A stretch of 64,000 nucleotides of DNA from Magicicada septendecula (GCA_034769895.1 JAWRYS010001465.1:248001-312000), one strand, 5' to 3'; shown: positions 22,366-35,663, counted from the first letter of the stretch. The notes: generated by a model from the sequence alone, not told the origin. A program made the numbers and translations.

Positions 22366-23729
22366 ATATATATATATATATACATTATTTATAGGTATTT
22401 ATAGATATGTACGTAAACATATTGCAACAGAACACGTGCTAAGAAGTCATCAAATAGGGATATTAGTGCTAAAACATATACTCTGACGTTCATAGACAAG
22501 TCATTAATTGATTTTGTTCCTGTTTTGTAAATTAGATGTAAATTTTGAATTCAGATATGGGTTAGAAAATGAGTTATGTCAAAATACCCATAATTGTATA
22601 CTCTATCATGTCCAGTAAAATGTTATTGCGTGAGTACGCGAGTGCGCGTGTGATTCACATTTTATTTAATAACTTCATTAATAATTAACATTTCTTTATG
22701 AAACTTGAACAGAGTATGCACAGTATTCAAGGCTACGTTTTTCATATATTCAATACTGCAGAACTATAATTTTAAAATGGTTTTTTTTATTAAATTAATT
22801 CTTCTTTTAACTCGTTATCTGCAAGAGGGTAATAAAATTTTTAGATTAAATCTGGACAGGCCTTTGCAGAATTGGACAGAGTTTTAACTTGAAGTCAGTC
22901 TATCATGGTTTAAATCTATGACGCTGCTAAGATTTGAACCAATCAGAAGGTCTAAAATTTATTCGAGTCATTCCTTTGGGGAGAACACTTCGTATAGGTT
23001 GCTTCGAGGTCTCGTCATAGAAGGTCGTACTGACTGTCGCGAGTTTTCGTGTCAGGACAGGAATATTCTATATGTGACGTAGAAATTAGACATACGTTAC
23101 GAAGTTTTCGTATACGTTATCTAGTCGAAGAACTCAAATACAAATTTGTAATAGATCAGTATTAGTGCTTTTCGCGCTAACGCAAGATTTTCCGTCTAGG
23201 GACAGCAATACCAATCGCGATATTGCTAATTAGACGCGAGAACACTTCAAGAGTCGGAAGTAGGTAAGCCCAGTACACAAGAGCTATTTACTCACCTATT
23301 ACAAATACCTCTGATACGATTTTATAAACAATAATAGTTCGATAACCGCAACGCGTGTGTGTGTGAAACGTAGAAGTGAACGACGCTGAGGTCAACGGAC
23401 AACGAATCGTCTACAGCAGCTGATCGCCGGACATGGACGGTGGTTGTGGAATTCAACAAACAAGTAACAATCTATTGTAAAAAAAGAACACAATAAACTA
23501 TTTAGTGAAAGACAAATAATCAAACAAATATTTTTACGTTTAAATCTTAATGAGACGGAAATAATAATTGTGGTAGTTAATAAATTTTCCTAATTCCAGA
23601 TATTGACTCTGTGTTTATATTTTCATTAAACCTGTCTATGCAATAATTATTTGTTACGCTGCAACATACATAATGGTGCCAACGGTTGTTACCTAACGGT
23701 CGCTTTTAATTTTCTTTAAGAGTTTACAA
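22366..23729. other. Unassigned; possible old solo LTR at the right end
   Basis: Mostly unrecognised. Around 23580-23690 the order ATTGACTCTGTGTTTAT, TTACGCTGCAACA, then AATGGTGCCAACGG resembles an LTR end followed by a TGGTGCC-type primer site, but no second LTR or gag/pol was found. Confidence 0.25.
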
Positions 23730-24160
23730 AACCATTCTTGCTTGCGGCCGTTATTTGCTTTCTTCTTATCAATGTACAGAAACATGTTATCTAACATTCG
23801 CTTCAAAGAAAATATAAACTCATCTCTGCTTGTTACTAAGAGGGCTTGTGAGCTGTATATTGCAGCTCTCACAAAAACAATTTGCTGTTACAACGGATAA
23901 GAAGAGTTAAGCGGCGTGTTCCCGCTACTTGCTTTCTATTATCACTTCCGTGAACCTGCAGCAATCTTATTTACACACTGCGCTACCCGGCCGTCTTACC
24001 GTGCAATGTTGTAAACACAACATACGTTCAACGTTAACGCAAGATATTCAACGTATATCTACACATTTCATTTTTTGACCGTGTTTCTTATAAATAGGCA
24101 TACATGGTTAGCAGCAGAAACCATACATACTTTATGTTTTATATTACTCTTGTCACCGGA
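23730..24160 (+). repeat. Dispersed repeat D (pair with 33560-33950)
   Basis: Ordered blocks shared with 33560-33950: CTTCAAAGAAAATATAAA-like, CTCATCTCTGCTT, CATCACTTCCGT-like, CTTATTTACACACTGC, CGTCTTACCGTGCAAT and GTGTTTCTTATAAATAGGC. Diverged and non-coding. Confidence 0.5.
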
Positions 24161-24170
24161 CAAAAGCTTG

Positions 24171-24600
24171 TCACATGACAAATGGCGCCAATCGTCCAAC
24201 TCTTCGTTTTTTTTTTTGTGACTCTAAAAAGGGCCGTGTGGCGAAAACGCTGTGATATTTGTTCCGCCCGAGCCGCCCTGAGATGTTCGGCGGCTGCGCC
24301 TGCTGTTCGTGGCGCACTGCAGCCTCCTCTTCTTTCGACATCGGTTTTTTAGAGTCCGCTGCCGGCCCAGCGACGTCCATCGCTGGTGCGTTACAGGGCG
24401 AAGAATGCGAAGAACGTCCGTTCAACTCTTCGGCTGTTCCCTCCGGATAGCTTCGCGTCGATGTCGTCCGATAGAGGAGAGGCGATGAAGTGCGTCCGAC
24501 GGCGTGGCGACGGAGTGCGCCAAAAAATTCTAGCGGCGCTCTTTTTATGCCCTGCCGCTGATCCCTGATTGGTTCGCTGCGTATTCGTCTGTGTCACGCT
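24171..24600 (-). promoter_or_regulatory. GC-rich island with TATA and CCAAT boxes
   Basis: This 430-bp block is far richer in G+C and CpG than the rest of the window. The minus strand shows CCAATCAG (about 24566-24573) and then CATAAAAAG (about 24541-24549), spaced like a core promoter. A minus-strand frame at 24171-24425 of 84 codons lies downstream, Ala/Ser-rich at first and basic (QKKKRRVGR) at the end, with no recognised domain. It may be the promoter and first exon of a host gene, or an LTR. No further exon was identified. Confidence 0.3.
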
Positions 24601-25519
24601 CCGTCAGGTGTTCGCGGCGCTGGTACTGGAGAGCAGATGTGTGTTTCGCTGCCGTCACACTCTATATGACTAAGTATCTCATACAACGAGTTAACATAAA
24701 GGAATCTTATCGGTTACAGTTTTCATCCCTCCAGATCAGTCGTAGGCAACCTTTGAATTTATGACGGCGCATATATAACTGAGGACCAGTTCGATGGACG
24801 CACCCCTCTCCACCCGATCAATGGAAAATAGTAAGATGCGGAGTTCAATAGCCGGACGTTACAAACATTAACTGTCGCTTTGTAATACCCTTGCCCTTTT
24901 ATTTTGCGACGTGGAACACCGAATCAAAAAAAGCTTTGCTATATTTTCCATATAAATTACTGAAAAATTTTCGCATTAAGAGGAGGTCATCAGCATCAAC
25001 AATCAGTCATCATGCACACGCACGTTAAAACTAACAAAATTTTAAACGAAAAAAATTGTTAAACAGGAACACATTTTAATAAAAATATATTAATGAACTT
25101 ACCACTATAACACTATTTGTTTTTATAAAGTGCACAGAAATGTAAAATTTTTAAAAATCACATTTAAAACATAAATGAAGGTTTCAGTTCATTTTCTTGG
25201 GAAAAGTAATTTTCAGTAATTATTGTATTAGAAAGAAGTAAAATTTTAAACGGGTTGTATTATTTTATAATACAATACTTCGGAGCAGGTGCAATGCGGG
25301 TGCGTTTCTTCGCTCAAAAGAAAAGAAAATTACAAATTGATTCGCAGGTGCGTCAAACATTTCGACGGACGCACTTGCGCCCCCGGGCGCAGGGTTGCCG
25401 ACTGATGCTCTAGATAAATAATATTTAAACACCATCATCATTTTTATCTCATTAAGAGGTCTAAGAGAAATTCGTAAGTAAAACCTAATTTGATAGCATG
25501 TTACTATTACAAGATGTCA
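24601..25519. other. Unassigned stretch
   Basis: No feature recognised. Two similar phrases about 560 bp apart (GATGGACGCACCCCTCTCC at 24793 and GACGGACGCACTTGCGCCCC near 25364, in similar sense) suggest the ends of an unclassified repeat. Confidence 0.25.
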
Positions 25520-25830
25520 TACTACATAAATGGTCAGTTGTGTAAAAACAAATTTAATCACATTTCGACCACATGTGTCATTTTTTATAATTAAATTCTT
25601 TCAGAACATTGATTACCTTGCACTTTTCATTTATTATGTTTGCTATACCTTGTCACTAGTCGATTTAGGCCTTTTATAACTCATAGTTTATTAACGTTCC
25701 CCAATAAAAAGATGACGCTTTTATTGCAGTTAAACGCTTTCTGTCCGTCGTCGTTTTTTACGAAAAGTTTTTTATTCAACGGTTATTTAAAAGTAAGCAG
25801 TATCTGTCATCGTATCTTACGATAAAGAAA
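25520..25830 (+). repeat. Dispersed repeat E (pair with 40080-40380)
   Basis: Shares TTATTAACGTT-CCAATAA-AAGATGA, ACGCTTTTATTG-AGTTA and GAAAAGTTTT-TATTC with 40080-40380. Non-coding. Confidence 0.45.
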
Positions 25831-26249
25831 CCATAAAAGACTATTCATAAGAAAAATAGTAAGAAAGACAAATAAACCTCTAAATCATATTAGGCTGATC
25901 TCATGTAGTTTAGTTGTAAGTATAATAAGATGTGTAAGTTACAGTTAATTAACATTAATGGATACAAAATATTATTAGACAGAAATCAGCTATTCAGTAA
26001 AAGAAGATTATTTCTTTGTAATTTTAATAATAACACATACTTTTTTAAATTTTTTTTAAGAGACAAAAGCAATAATACTTCCGTCTGTTTGGCAGTTGTC
26101 AATTTTATTAAAGTCTGAACATTCACTAAATTTTTGATCAAAGCTTAGAGACTGTAAAAATATTTGTTTTTAGTTAGAAACTTTTGCTTGTATTTATTAG
26201 AGAGAAAGAAATTTTGTATTAAGAGAGGAAGAAATTTTGTATTTAACTT

Positions 26250-26425
26250 AGAGAGAAAAAGGAGAGGGCGAGAGAGAGAGAGACACACACACAGACAGAC
26301 AGATAGACAGACAGACAGACAGAGATATAGACTGACAGACACACAGAGACAGAGCCAGACAGGTAGAAAAGGTCAGACAGTGGGAAAGAGAGAAAGGAGT
26401 GGTAAAGACAAAGAAAGGTGATGAG
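26250..26425. repeat. GA / CAGA microsatellite cluster
   Basis: GAGAGA, CACACA, then CAGACAGATAGACAGAC repeats and degenerate GA-rich sequence. All reading frames here are translations of the repeat. Confidence 0.9.
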
Positions 26426-26459
26426 TAAGAGGAAAGGAATAGTGAGATATATGTACATC

Positions 26460-27540
26460 CTTCAAAGAGCAACACAAAGTTAACCACGTGATATGCAAAA
26501 ACAAGACTTGAGATTGTGTGCTCTACAACAGCGAAACGAACATTGACACAACTGGAAAGACGTGTGAAACTTTCAAGCGTAAAATGAAAACTGTTGTAAT
26601 AGGCAATACACAACCTTCTTCTGTAAATATGCTGGAAAGTCAACCTTGATAAATCCACTGTCTATCTAATTTATATAAAATCAGTAGTTATCTGCAAGCG
26701 ATTGTGTAAATAAAAACTACACAAATTAAGTGTTTGATAATAAAAACGTTTTCATAATATAAAATATGACACACAATTGAAGAAATTTTATTAGAATTTG
26801 TGTTTTTACTATTAGTGTTGTGGCCCAAGTATAGGAATGGTAGTATTTCACGTTCTCAAGTAGAGTTATTTTTATTAGACTGTGTTCAGTCCGCACATAT
26901 TCGTATAGAATGTGTAATTATGGATTACTGTAACACCAGTGGTTTTTGTTTATTCGCATGACCTAAAGTAAACAAGCCATGGTACCGATGCTCTCTTTTA
27001 CTTATTAAACCAAAAGTTTTTTTATTTATTGTCTACCATCTCATGAGAATTAACTTGTTTTTAAAAGTAGTTTGTTACGGAGAAATAATGTTAAAGAGTC
27101 GATAAAAACAAAAGTTAGCATACAAGATAAACTACACCTCACAAATTCGGTACTAAGAATTTTGGGTTAAACACTTTGATGGGCACTTCGGCTATATCTG
27201 ATAAATTATTCTGTCCTGTACTTAGTTGTTTAAGGCCAGTGTTGCAATAAAGTCAACATCACCACACTTGCTGCTAGAGTAAAATGGCTGGTTTAATTTT
27301 TATTTGTTACTGTGATCAAAATAAGTAAATTTTTATAGAAACAAAAAATCTGTCTAATGAAGACAAATTAAGTACATATCAAATACACAATCGAAAACGC
27401 TAAAATTAAATGGCTACACTATATAAGAAATAAGTGCTACAAAATATCGACGGTAAAGACTTATTTCATTTCCTTAAAAAAATATAGGTAACAGCTAAAT
27501 TCAAGTTACGTGCATTTACAGGGACGGCTGAAAGGTTAAA
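26460..27540. other. Unassigned AT-rich stretch
   Basis: No gene or element recognised. Confidence 0.3.
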
Positions 27541-27609
27541 AAGGTTAAAAACTAATTGTTTGGTATGCAACTGTTTCATAGTGTATTCTGTAAAAAGCAG
27601 TACTATGTA

Positions 27610-27690
<81 letters not shown>
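27610..27690. repeat. (CT)n-(CA)n compound microsatellite
   Basis: About 16 CT units followed by about 23 CA units. It is the left border of a dispersed repeat shared with 13.4, 37.7 and probably 47.7 kb. Confidence 0.9.
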
Positions 27691-27692
<2 letters not shown>

Positions 27693-28270
27693 CATACAAT
27701 ATGGGGAAAAAATTCCAGTGGAAATTTTAAATATTTAGTACAAGAGACGTGATGCGTGATGAACAAACTAAATGCAAAGCTGCAATTCATGTAAAACCTC
27801 TCTAGTGTTAATAATTATGCGATATACAAATGACAAGTTTCTGTTATTAAATTGAAATAAATAAGCCTTTGTTCATAAAATTCATTGTCACCTGAAAAGC
27901 GGCACAAATTGAATTTATTTGACTAGTACTCTTTATAGAGCTAAAAATATATATTTTTTGATAATTCATAAAACGTCGAAATAGTAGTATACAAAACTTT
28001 AGGCTACAAGACTAAATACACAGCTTTAATAAAGGTGTTTGATGTCAATGAACGTTAACTTAAATTTAAATTGGATCATTAACTCGATGATTGTAACATA
28101 CTCTAGTACCACTGGACAAGATATATGTATATGAATCTACCGCTAAATTATTTAAGGAGTTAATTATTTACCCCTTAGTTAGTGAAATGTAATCTTAAGT
28201 GCAGTCGAAACCACAGACAGAGTAACAATTAATGGTTTTATTAACACTTTTATAAAAAATTACATTTCTT
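27690..28270 (+). repeat. Dispersed repeat F, copy 1
   Basis: Shares ordered blocks with 37860-38220, such as AAATTTAAA-T-GATTCATTAACT, GTACTCTAGTACCAC-like, and GTTAATGAAGTG / TTAGTGAAATG. The first 100 bp also match 13440-13550. Non-coding and diverged. Confidence 0.45.
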
Positions 28271-28539
28271 TTGCAGTTGTTTTTCATGATGTTATTAATC
28301 TATTGCGCATTATTCACATTAGAGTTGTGAATAAGACAACTACCAAAAAAACTTTAAATTTACTGTCATTATTGTTAATAAACACGTTTGGTGAACTATA
28401 CGCTAACTAGAGTGCAACATTGTATCACTGGAGAACCACTGTTTATGCAAATGTAGCTGCCATTTGTGTTTTGTATGAGAAAATGACCCTTCTCATAGTA
28501 GCGTGTTGTTAATATCGGCGCCTCTAATTATTGCCTGTG

Positions 28540-28690
28540 TTATAAATTTGAGTTTTTAAAATATTTGGTTTTGTATAATTCTAAACGTTCGAAGTAATGT
28601 CTTTTCGCTTTTGCCTGGCATATATAAACTGTGTTGCAGTCTTTGCATTGTGTTTTATATATTCCAAGGTTTAGTCTACCATTATTATTA
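28540..28690 (-). pseudogene. Small PLE endonuclease relic
   Basis: The minus strand reads NLGIYKTQCKDCNTVYICQ, then after a deletion FERLELYKTKYFKNSNL. GIY, the CX2C pair, the VYIC(G)Q strand and the final LELYK helix of a PLE endonuclease are recognisable; the middle is missing. Its 5' side is replaced by an ATT microsatellite. Confidence 0.55.
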
Positions 28691-28766
28691 TTATTATTAT
28701 TGTTGTTGTTATAATTATTATTAATATTATTATTATTATTGGTAGTATTATTATTATTATTGATAG
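28679..28766. repeat. (ATT)n microsatellite
   Basis: Imperfect ATT/GTT repeats. The Asn-rich translation is not a protein domain. Confidence 0.85.
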
Positions 28767-29146
28767 AATATGGAGTGTATGTATATTGAGTTTGCTCATT
28801 GCGCAAGCTACTTCAACAATTGTATTTTTGACTAGTTAGGTGTTTTGTGTATGTAATACACTAGTTAGATTTCCTTATGTAAAGAAATAATTGTGTCCGG
28901 TGTTGTTTATGCAGTTGAGTAGTTAGGGGTCCGAGTGTTGTTTACATTAGAGAATGGAGCCAAATTTTGTTTGGTATTATTATCATGTGTTATTTTTAGA
29001 ATATGTTTATTAGTGTGACCTTCCTCACATTTATGTACTGTAACAGGAGGGCTCAAGTAAGAAACAAACATCTTTGTAAAACCGTAATACGGTATAAACT
29101 TATAAAGACATTAAAAAGTACAACATAAAGTATTAAAATAACAATA

Positions 29147-29589
29147 AACTGACAATCTACACAACTATTGTGGAGCCCATTTTAACTTATGGCTGGGAAT
29201 GCTGGCAACTTTCAGGTAAAGAGAAAAAAGTGATAGAAACTCTGGAAATGGACTTCTTAAGAAGAGCGTGTAATATTTCTAGAATGCGACATGTTAGAAA
29301 CGAAGATACAAGAAGGAAAACAGGGGGCGTATCTACAACAGCAGAAATAATAGAATCCAGACAGATGCTACGGTATGGTCACGTAATGAGGATGGAGGAG
29401 AAGCGATGGGCAAATAAAGCATTGACTTACACACCACAAAACAGGAGAAGAAAAGGAAGACTGACAACACAGTGGAGAACAGGAATTAGGAAAAGCATGA
29501 GAGATCGAGCTATTGGAGACGATGACTGGAAAGATAGGGAGAAATGGCTATCGAAATGCGGGATGTGGCATAGACTGTAGGACCCCCGC

Positions 29590-29620
<31 letters not shown>

Positions 29621-29623
29621 TAC
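29147..29623 (+). pseudogene. 5'-truncated LINE with TAA tail
   Basis: The last 136 codons of a LINE RT are open: EPILTYGWECWQLSGKEKK, EMDFLRRACNISRMRHVRNED, RYGHVMRMEEKRWANKAL, ending GMWHRL, then GGACCCCCGC and about 12 TAA units. It is flanked by AATAACAATA at 29137-29146 and 29624-29633, a likely 10-bp target duplication. It is the same family as 3246-3905 and much better preserved than the other LINE pieces. Confidence 0.75.
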
Positions 29624-29999
29624 AATAACAATACAGTGACTATGAATATGTTTATGTGTGTGTGATGAATTATTTGTATAACTTGTGTTTCGTGTATAAA
29701 TAATTCTCCATGGATATTTTTGTTTACGTATGTTTCTGTGTATGTGCAATGTCCAAGTGCTATGTATGTACTCGCATACACAATGTTTATACAGTTTCAG
29801 TTGAGAAGTTAGGAGCGTACAAAATATTTTCTTCTTACCATACGCTAAAATTAATTAATGTTTTACTCTGTAGCTTAAAATACATTCATTTCTGGTGTCA
29901 CTGATTTACGGGCACACCATCTCTTTTTCATGGTATTGAAGTTGAGGTGAAGTGCCGACCTTATAGTAAGCTAGTAGTGTAAATGATCGGTAGATAAAA

Positions 30000-30430
30000 T
30001 CTTGAAATTTTGGATATCGTGTAACTGATCGCCTTAAATACCAAAGATAATGAAGAGATAGAAAGTAAACAGGAGGTGTAAGAAAAATTATTAGGGTTAA
30101 AAAGCGAAAACTTGTATCTCGTAGGCGCTACTGTGAAGTTAATACGACTACAGCTGCAAAATAATAACTCTGTAAAACTAAGTGTGTACTTTCAGTGAGA
30201 CTAAGTGGGCCGCCGTAGTAGTTATAAGCAGCTGTAGCAAATACCTAATGGCACTGCTGAATTATATATTACTTTATTGAACAATAAATCATATCCTCCC
30301 AGATTAATACAGAGCGATACGTTGTCCTTCCTACTGAATGCGTCTGTTTTTGTAAGCGTCCCCCTTCTTTACCCTTTCATTATGCAACTTAGGTTTACAA
30401 TATTTAAAAGCTTTTTTCTCTTTAGTATAC
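30000..30430 (+). repeat. Dispersed repeat G (pair with 38740-39105)
   Basis: Shares long collinear blocks with 38740-39105: GCTGAATTATATATTACTTTA, GATTAATACAG-GCGATACGTTGT, TTTTTGTAAG-GTC-CC and CAATATTTAAAAGCTTTTT. Together with repeat F this suggests one larger old repeat. Confidence 0.6.
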
Positions 30431-32439
30431 CCGTAATAGATTATCTCGGCTACAAATTATACAATTTGATATATGTACCCAATTTGCAAGGTCTCTTATT
30501 CCTAGCAGCACCCTAAAATTTGCATCAATTTGTTATTTATTCTGCAACATCTCTGACAACACTTCTTCCTACTATCCTTACCCACTTACTCAGAAACGCC
30601 TATTTGTATGTGCGTATTAGTGTGAAAAAGATAGGTTGAAAAATCGTGAGAGAGATGAGCTGGCTTAATATTATTGAGGGACAATTCAAACTTTTCAAAC
30701 TTAGAACTTCGAACTATAGTTTAACTTTCTACAGAAAAACTATTATTACACTACATTATCTTAATTATACTCATAAAGTATCACGTGGTAATTGACAAAA
30801 TATTTTTGTAACAAAATTTGAATAATTTCTGGATAGTCGTCTACAATAAACAATTATAATAAAATACTAAAAATTACAGTAATTTTTACAAATATTTTGA
30901 AAAATTACGTTCTTTAAAATTACCGAATCGTGTATTACAAATGCGTGAAAAACAAATTCCCAACATTAAGAATGATGTTGTATCAAAATTTTAAAAATGG
31001 TTTAATGTTTGTTTGTCACGCAGAGCTTAAAAGCAATATTAATTCAGTTTTGGTATTTGAAAAATATTTGACGACTTGAGTCAATGACACTTTTATTTAT
31101 TTCGCCCACTCCATACTCGTAGCGCATTCTGTTAGATTTGTTAGTAATAAGTAGGGTTGTCTGCTTTTTAATTTAAACAACTTAATTCAACTTCCTTGTT
31201 GAAAATAATTGTTGAATCTTTTTTTACCCTCTGATGTTTTCTTAACATTGGAAAATAGTATTCGGCTTTGTATAAAAATCAAATCTTAAAAACTTAGTTA
31301 TTAATGTGGTTGATTACAGTTACTTAATCCAGGTTAGCTAAAGTACAAAGTATATACAAATTGCATAATCCAGCCCATTCTCAAATACAAAATTATTAAA
31401 CAAAAAATAAATATATATTCTTGATATTTCTCCTATTTTTATAAGCATTAGGTTTTAATAGTTACTTTTGTGATAAAATTGTATGGGGTTTTCTAAGGGA
31501 AAGTTACCACGTGTATGTTTTGTAAAACAAAAAAGTAATATTTGTTTGTAATGCGGAGAATACATTACAATGTACACGTGTTTGTAAATAAACTTACTTA
31601 ATTTTTGTAGGCTATTTATGTAAATACGGTTCCTGTATTGCTAAGTCGTTTGAATAATAATCATAATTTACTTTTTATTGTTAACATACAGATACAAAGA
31701 ATGTGGATTCTTATTTGCTATCAAAAATTGACGAGTTTTACGTTACCATTTATCAAAGTGATAATACTCGAAGAATGTGTGTTTTATATGCAATACGCAG
31801 AAACGGAGCTTTCCTCCTTGTGTCAAAGTATTTGATAACTTCTTGGGGAAACAGGTTTTTTCATTGCTCGTATTCACACTTAATTACATTTTAAGCATCA
31901 TAAATTCTTCAACCTGACATTTCACAGTGAATTCAATTTTTCTCTAAGCGACTTGCGTTCTTTCTTAAGCGCTACAATTTAATCAGAACAAGAAGAACAA
32001 GTAATTTCCGAACACGTCACTTCTTGAGCCGTTGTCGTTATCTTGAGTATAATGTGTACGGCACGTTCTCTACACGTTTTATTCTTTATTATATGATTAT
32101 ACAAACTACTTTTGTAGCTGTCTAGATAAAATACTTTTACATATGTGTTTATTGATAAATCCAACATGTACAGAGATATTGTATTGAGATACAAATATGC
32201 GAATAATTAAATAATTGTATACTGTTTTTATCGAAGTGAAAGGAAGCTGATAGATAAATCTTCAATCTATAAAATAATTTATCAATTTACAGTATATATA
32301 AAGATACAAAATTTATTTAAAAATCACATATTTATGGTTACTTTTATTAATATTTTTTTGTTTTCTCACTGCTCAAATATCATAAGCATAGAAAACCCTA
32401 TTTTAAAGTCGATATGGTTTTACAGAATGAGCGAAAAGA
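30431..32439. other. Unassigned AT-rich stretch
   Basis: No gene or clear element recognised in about 2 kb. Confidence 0.3.
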
Positions 32440-32900
32440 GTTATCAGATCTGACTTGACAATTTGGCATTTGTCTGTGTGTCTGTCTGCCTGTTTGTGTT
32501 ATATCTCACGATCACTTATGAGCGCGTCAACCGATTTTCGTAAAACTTTCCATACGCGTTCATACCCTACAAAACTCTGTTGTTTTTCAGAATTGATGGC
32601 TCCAAAAAAGGGAGTGGGAGGTAAAAATGTGGGTTTCAAAATTGCGGAAAAATAGCAAAAGCTCACGTCGGGTATCAGATTAAAATTAATTTAAATTGCA
32701 ATCAAAATATAGTGTTTGCTTTTTTTACAATTTCTAAACTTTTGAATGTCAGGGCTTTAAAAGTGAGTGAAAAGTGTGTTTAAATCGCAAAAATTCATGT
32801 GAGGAACAAAAAAAGGAAAACCTAAACTAACATCTGAATCTTTAGTTAAGATTTGAAAATTTCAAATTTTTATATCCCAAAATTCTAAAAATAAATTCAA
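32440..32900 (+). repeat. Dispersed repeat H (pair with 50870-51240)
   Basis: Shares TGACATTTG-like, TGTCTGTNTGNCTGTCT, ATNTCACGAT, ANCGATTTTCGTA and CCAAAAAAGGGAGTGGG-like blocks with 50870-51240. The GTCTGTCTG...CGATTTTCGTAAAACTTT pattern is common in arthropod repeats. Class unknown. Confidence 0.45.
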
Positions 32901-33559
32901 ATTTTTAAAAAATTTGAAAATTCACTAGGTGTTATACTAATAGGATCCGTATGTTTTTGTATGCTATTTGTTCGTATGTTCTGAATTTTTAGTCTTTATT
33001 GTATGATTGTGTTCTACATATTGTCATATTGATAAATAAATAGTAGGCTACATAACTCTGTAGGTATGTATTTTTTTATAACTCGAAAATTATATAATAT
33101 TAAAATTTCAGTAATAATAAATGTACTCCGTTCAAATTCGAAGTGAATTCTGCAGCTCTGGAAGAATAAAAATAACCCTCTTTTCAACAGTCCGTAAAGG
33201 AGCAAGGCATACCGCCCGGCTTTTGTGTTTAGTGTGACAGTTGCATGGCTAACGCAACGCGCTGCCAGCCGCTAGTTGTATTCACAGCCACTAGCTCTGG
33301 GAGAACACTAGTTGAAAATTATATGTTTCGATGGTTTCCTACAACAGTGTCACACGGTGATTCTCAATGGTTTCTCAATAAAGATAACAGTGCCTGTATT
33401 AGTTACCATAAGTGTAACGCCACCACACCTCGAAAACGTTATTGAATTACAAGTTTCGGCCACTGAACATACGTATAATGTTATGTTGTACGTATATGTA
33501 TATGTACGTATGTTATTTGTTGGTGTCTTACTGTGCATTATTATTTAAACTCAATTTCT

Positions 33560-33950
33560 TCAAGGAGTTACGCCCCCATTCGTGCTGGAGAAATTGTTTT
33601 CTGCACAAAATGAAGCACATTATTTACCATCCACTTTAAAGAAAATGTAAAAACATCTCTACTTCATAACAGAAAGCTCGTGAATTATGTTATATCTTAA
33701 AAAACAACTTTTCTGTTGCATTGCAAAATAGTTAAGTGATCCTTACTTACTTTTTACCATCATTTCCGTCAACGTACAGCTTTCTTATTTATACACAGCA
33801 CTACAAACCCGCCTTACCGTGCAATAAGATGCACAGTATACCTTAACACGTTGGTAGTAAATGTAATCGTGTCCCATCCTTTTCTCTGGCAGTGTGTCTT
33901 ATATATTGGCCTATATGGTTATCAGCAGTTGATTGTTTTTAGACAGAACT
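33560..33950 (+). repeat. Dispersed repeat D, copy 2
   Basis: See the blocks shared with 23730-24160. It ends near GTCTTATATATTGGCCTATATGG. Confidence 0.5.
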
Positions 33951-34671
33951 GAATACTAACTTTCAGTATTAAATGAACACCTTAGGCTAAGATAGCTAGA
34001 ACAATTATTTCTAGCAGTCTAGCAATAAGTTGACTGCCAGACTGTTAATGTTTAAATTAAAACCAAATAACCCAATTTTTAACGAACGAGTTTTTAACTA
34101 ACAGAATTTCCTAACAATACTGTTACATCAATATGTAAATAAAATTAATGACTCATTCTGCCAAACATTTTTCAAATATAAAAATATCTATACAACATAT
34201 AGACACTATGGAAATTTTAATCCGCTCACGTAGAAGTGTGAAAGAGGCTTATACAAAGTAATGTAATTACGTCCTCTTTGCAACACTTTTGTTTGCACAG
34301 AAATCTGAAAGATCTAAAGCTTGTAGCAGAAAAATAAATAAATAAATAAAATTATTTTAAATAAAAAATAGAACATTTTTCTCTAATTTTGTACTCGTGT
34401 ATTTAATACTTAGTTTACAAATTATATAATTTTGATTGTACAATAATAAGAATGGGAACAATTAAAATAATTTACGGTGTAAAAAAACGAAATTAAGCGT
34501 ATTTGTAATTTTTAAGGTAACTTGTACCTCTCATAACGTTAGCATTAAAACCTGAAAATACGTATTAGTTTTGTTGGTTTATTTTACTCGTCTGCAATTT
34601 TTCCAATTGTCTAAGACAAGAAAGTTTCATAATTAATAAAGCTGAGTTAGTGGTTATAATCACAAACAGAG

Positions 34672-34981
34672 TTAACACTGTTGCACACCACTATAGAAAA
34701 ATTATTCCGATACATAATTGATACTGCTGCATACCACTATAGATAAATTATGCCGATCAGAATTAACACTGTTGCATACCGTTATAGATAAATTATTCCG
34801 ATACATAATTAACACTATACATAAATCTATAGATAAATTATTCCAATCAGAATTAACACTACTGCATACCACTACAGAAAAATTATTCCGATCGGAATTA
34901 ACACTATTGCATACCACTACAGAAAAAATTATTCCGATCGGAATTAACACTGTTGTACACCACTATGTGAAAAGTTATTCC
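34672..34981 (+). repeat. Tandem array of seven 44-46 bp units
   Basis: Each unit reads about TTAACACTGTTGCATACC, ACTATAGATAAATTATTCCG, then AT(A/C)(C/G)-AA. Seven contiguous units with no spacers. A reversed copy of the core (CTATAGAGGTGTGCAACAC) lies at about 35022-35040 and a single unit at about 16740, so the array may be the inside of a transposon with these ends. Confidence 0.8.
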
Positions 34982-35663
34982 GTTTTTTCTATTCCACTAT
35001 TTTTTTATTCCACTAATTTTTCTATAGAGGTGTGCAACACTATTAGTTTTGTTTGTGGAAAAAGATATAGACAAAAGTATTTACATAAGTCTAACAGATG
35101 ATGTTGAGACATACATTGCAGTGTATATGTATGTCGCGTGTAATTAAACAATTTAAATTTATTAAAACAGTTTATATTTTTTTATTCCTACGAAAAAGTG
35201 AAGTATTATAGATAGATGTCCAAGCAATTAGGAAATTTATCATTTTGTGAATATATAAAGAAATATGTGACTGTATAATACAGTATCCGGGATAATGTAT
35301 CTGGGAGTACATTATATAAGATGCGTTTTCAATTGGATCGACTAACGTCTCTTAGCAGACCAAACAAATCCGTTGTTTACAGCTAAATGTGAATGTTGTT
35401 TAATGAAGTCAGCTACCGTTTGTTTAATGTTTAAGTACACGAAAATTCGCTGGTTAGAAATTACATACTACCTAATCAAGTTAAAGTGGCTGCTGATATT
35501 AAATATTAATTGATTTCTGTCTGCTCTACTGCTGCAAATATGATAGATTGACCTTTTATAGGGAATGTGTACCTAACAAGATAAAATTACAAGTGTTTAG
35601 AAGAGTATTTGTCTGAAAGATAGTGAAGAACTGTTCCGTTTGTAAATATCTGATCAATGCTAT

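Noticed and set aside
26145-26458. Overlapping reading frames with Ser/Leu/Val/Cys repeats
   Set aside because: Translations of GA/CAGA microsatellites on both strands.
27545-27790. Frames rich in Thr-His or Cys-Val
   Set aside because: Translations of the CT/CA microsatellite.
34672-34981. Possible CRISPR-like array
   Set aside because: Units are contiguous with no unique spacers, and the context is eukaryotic.
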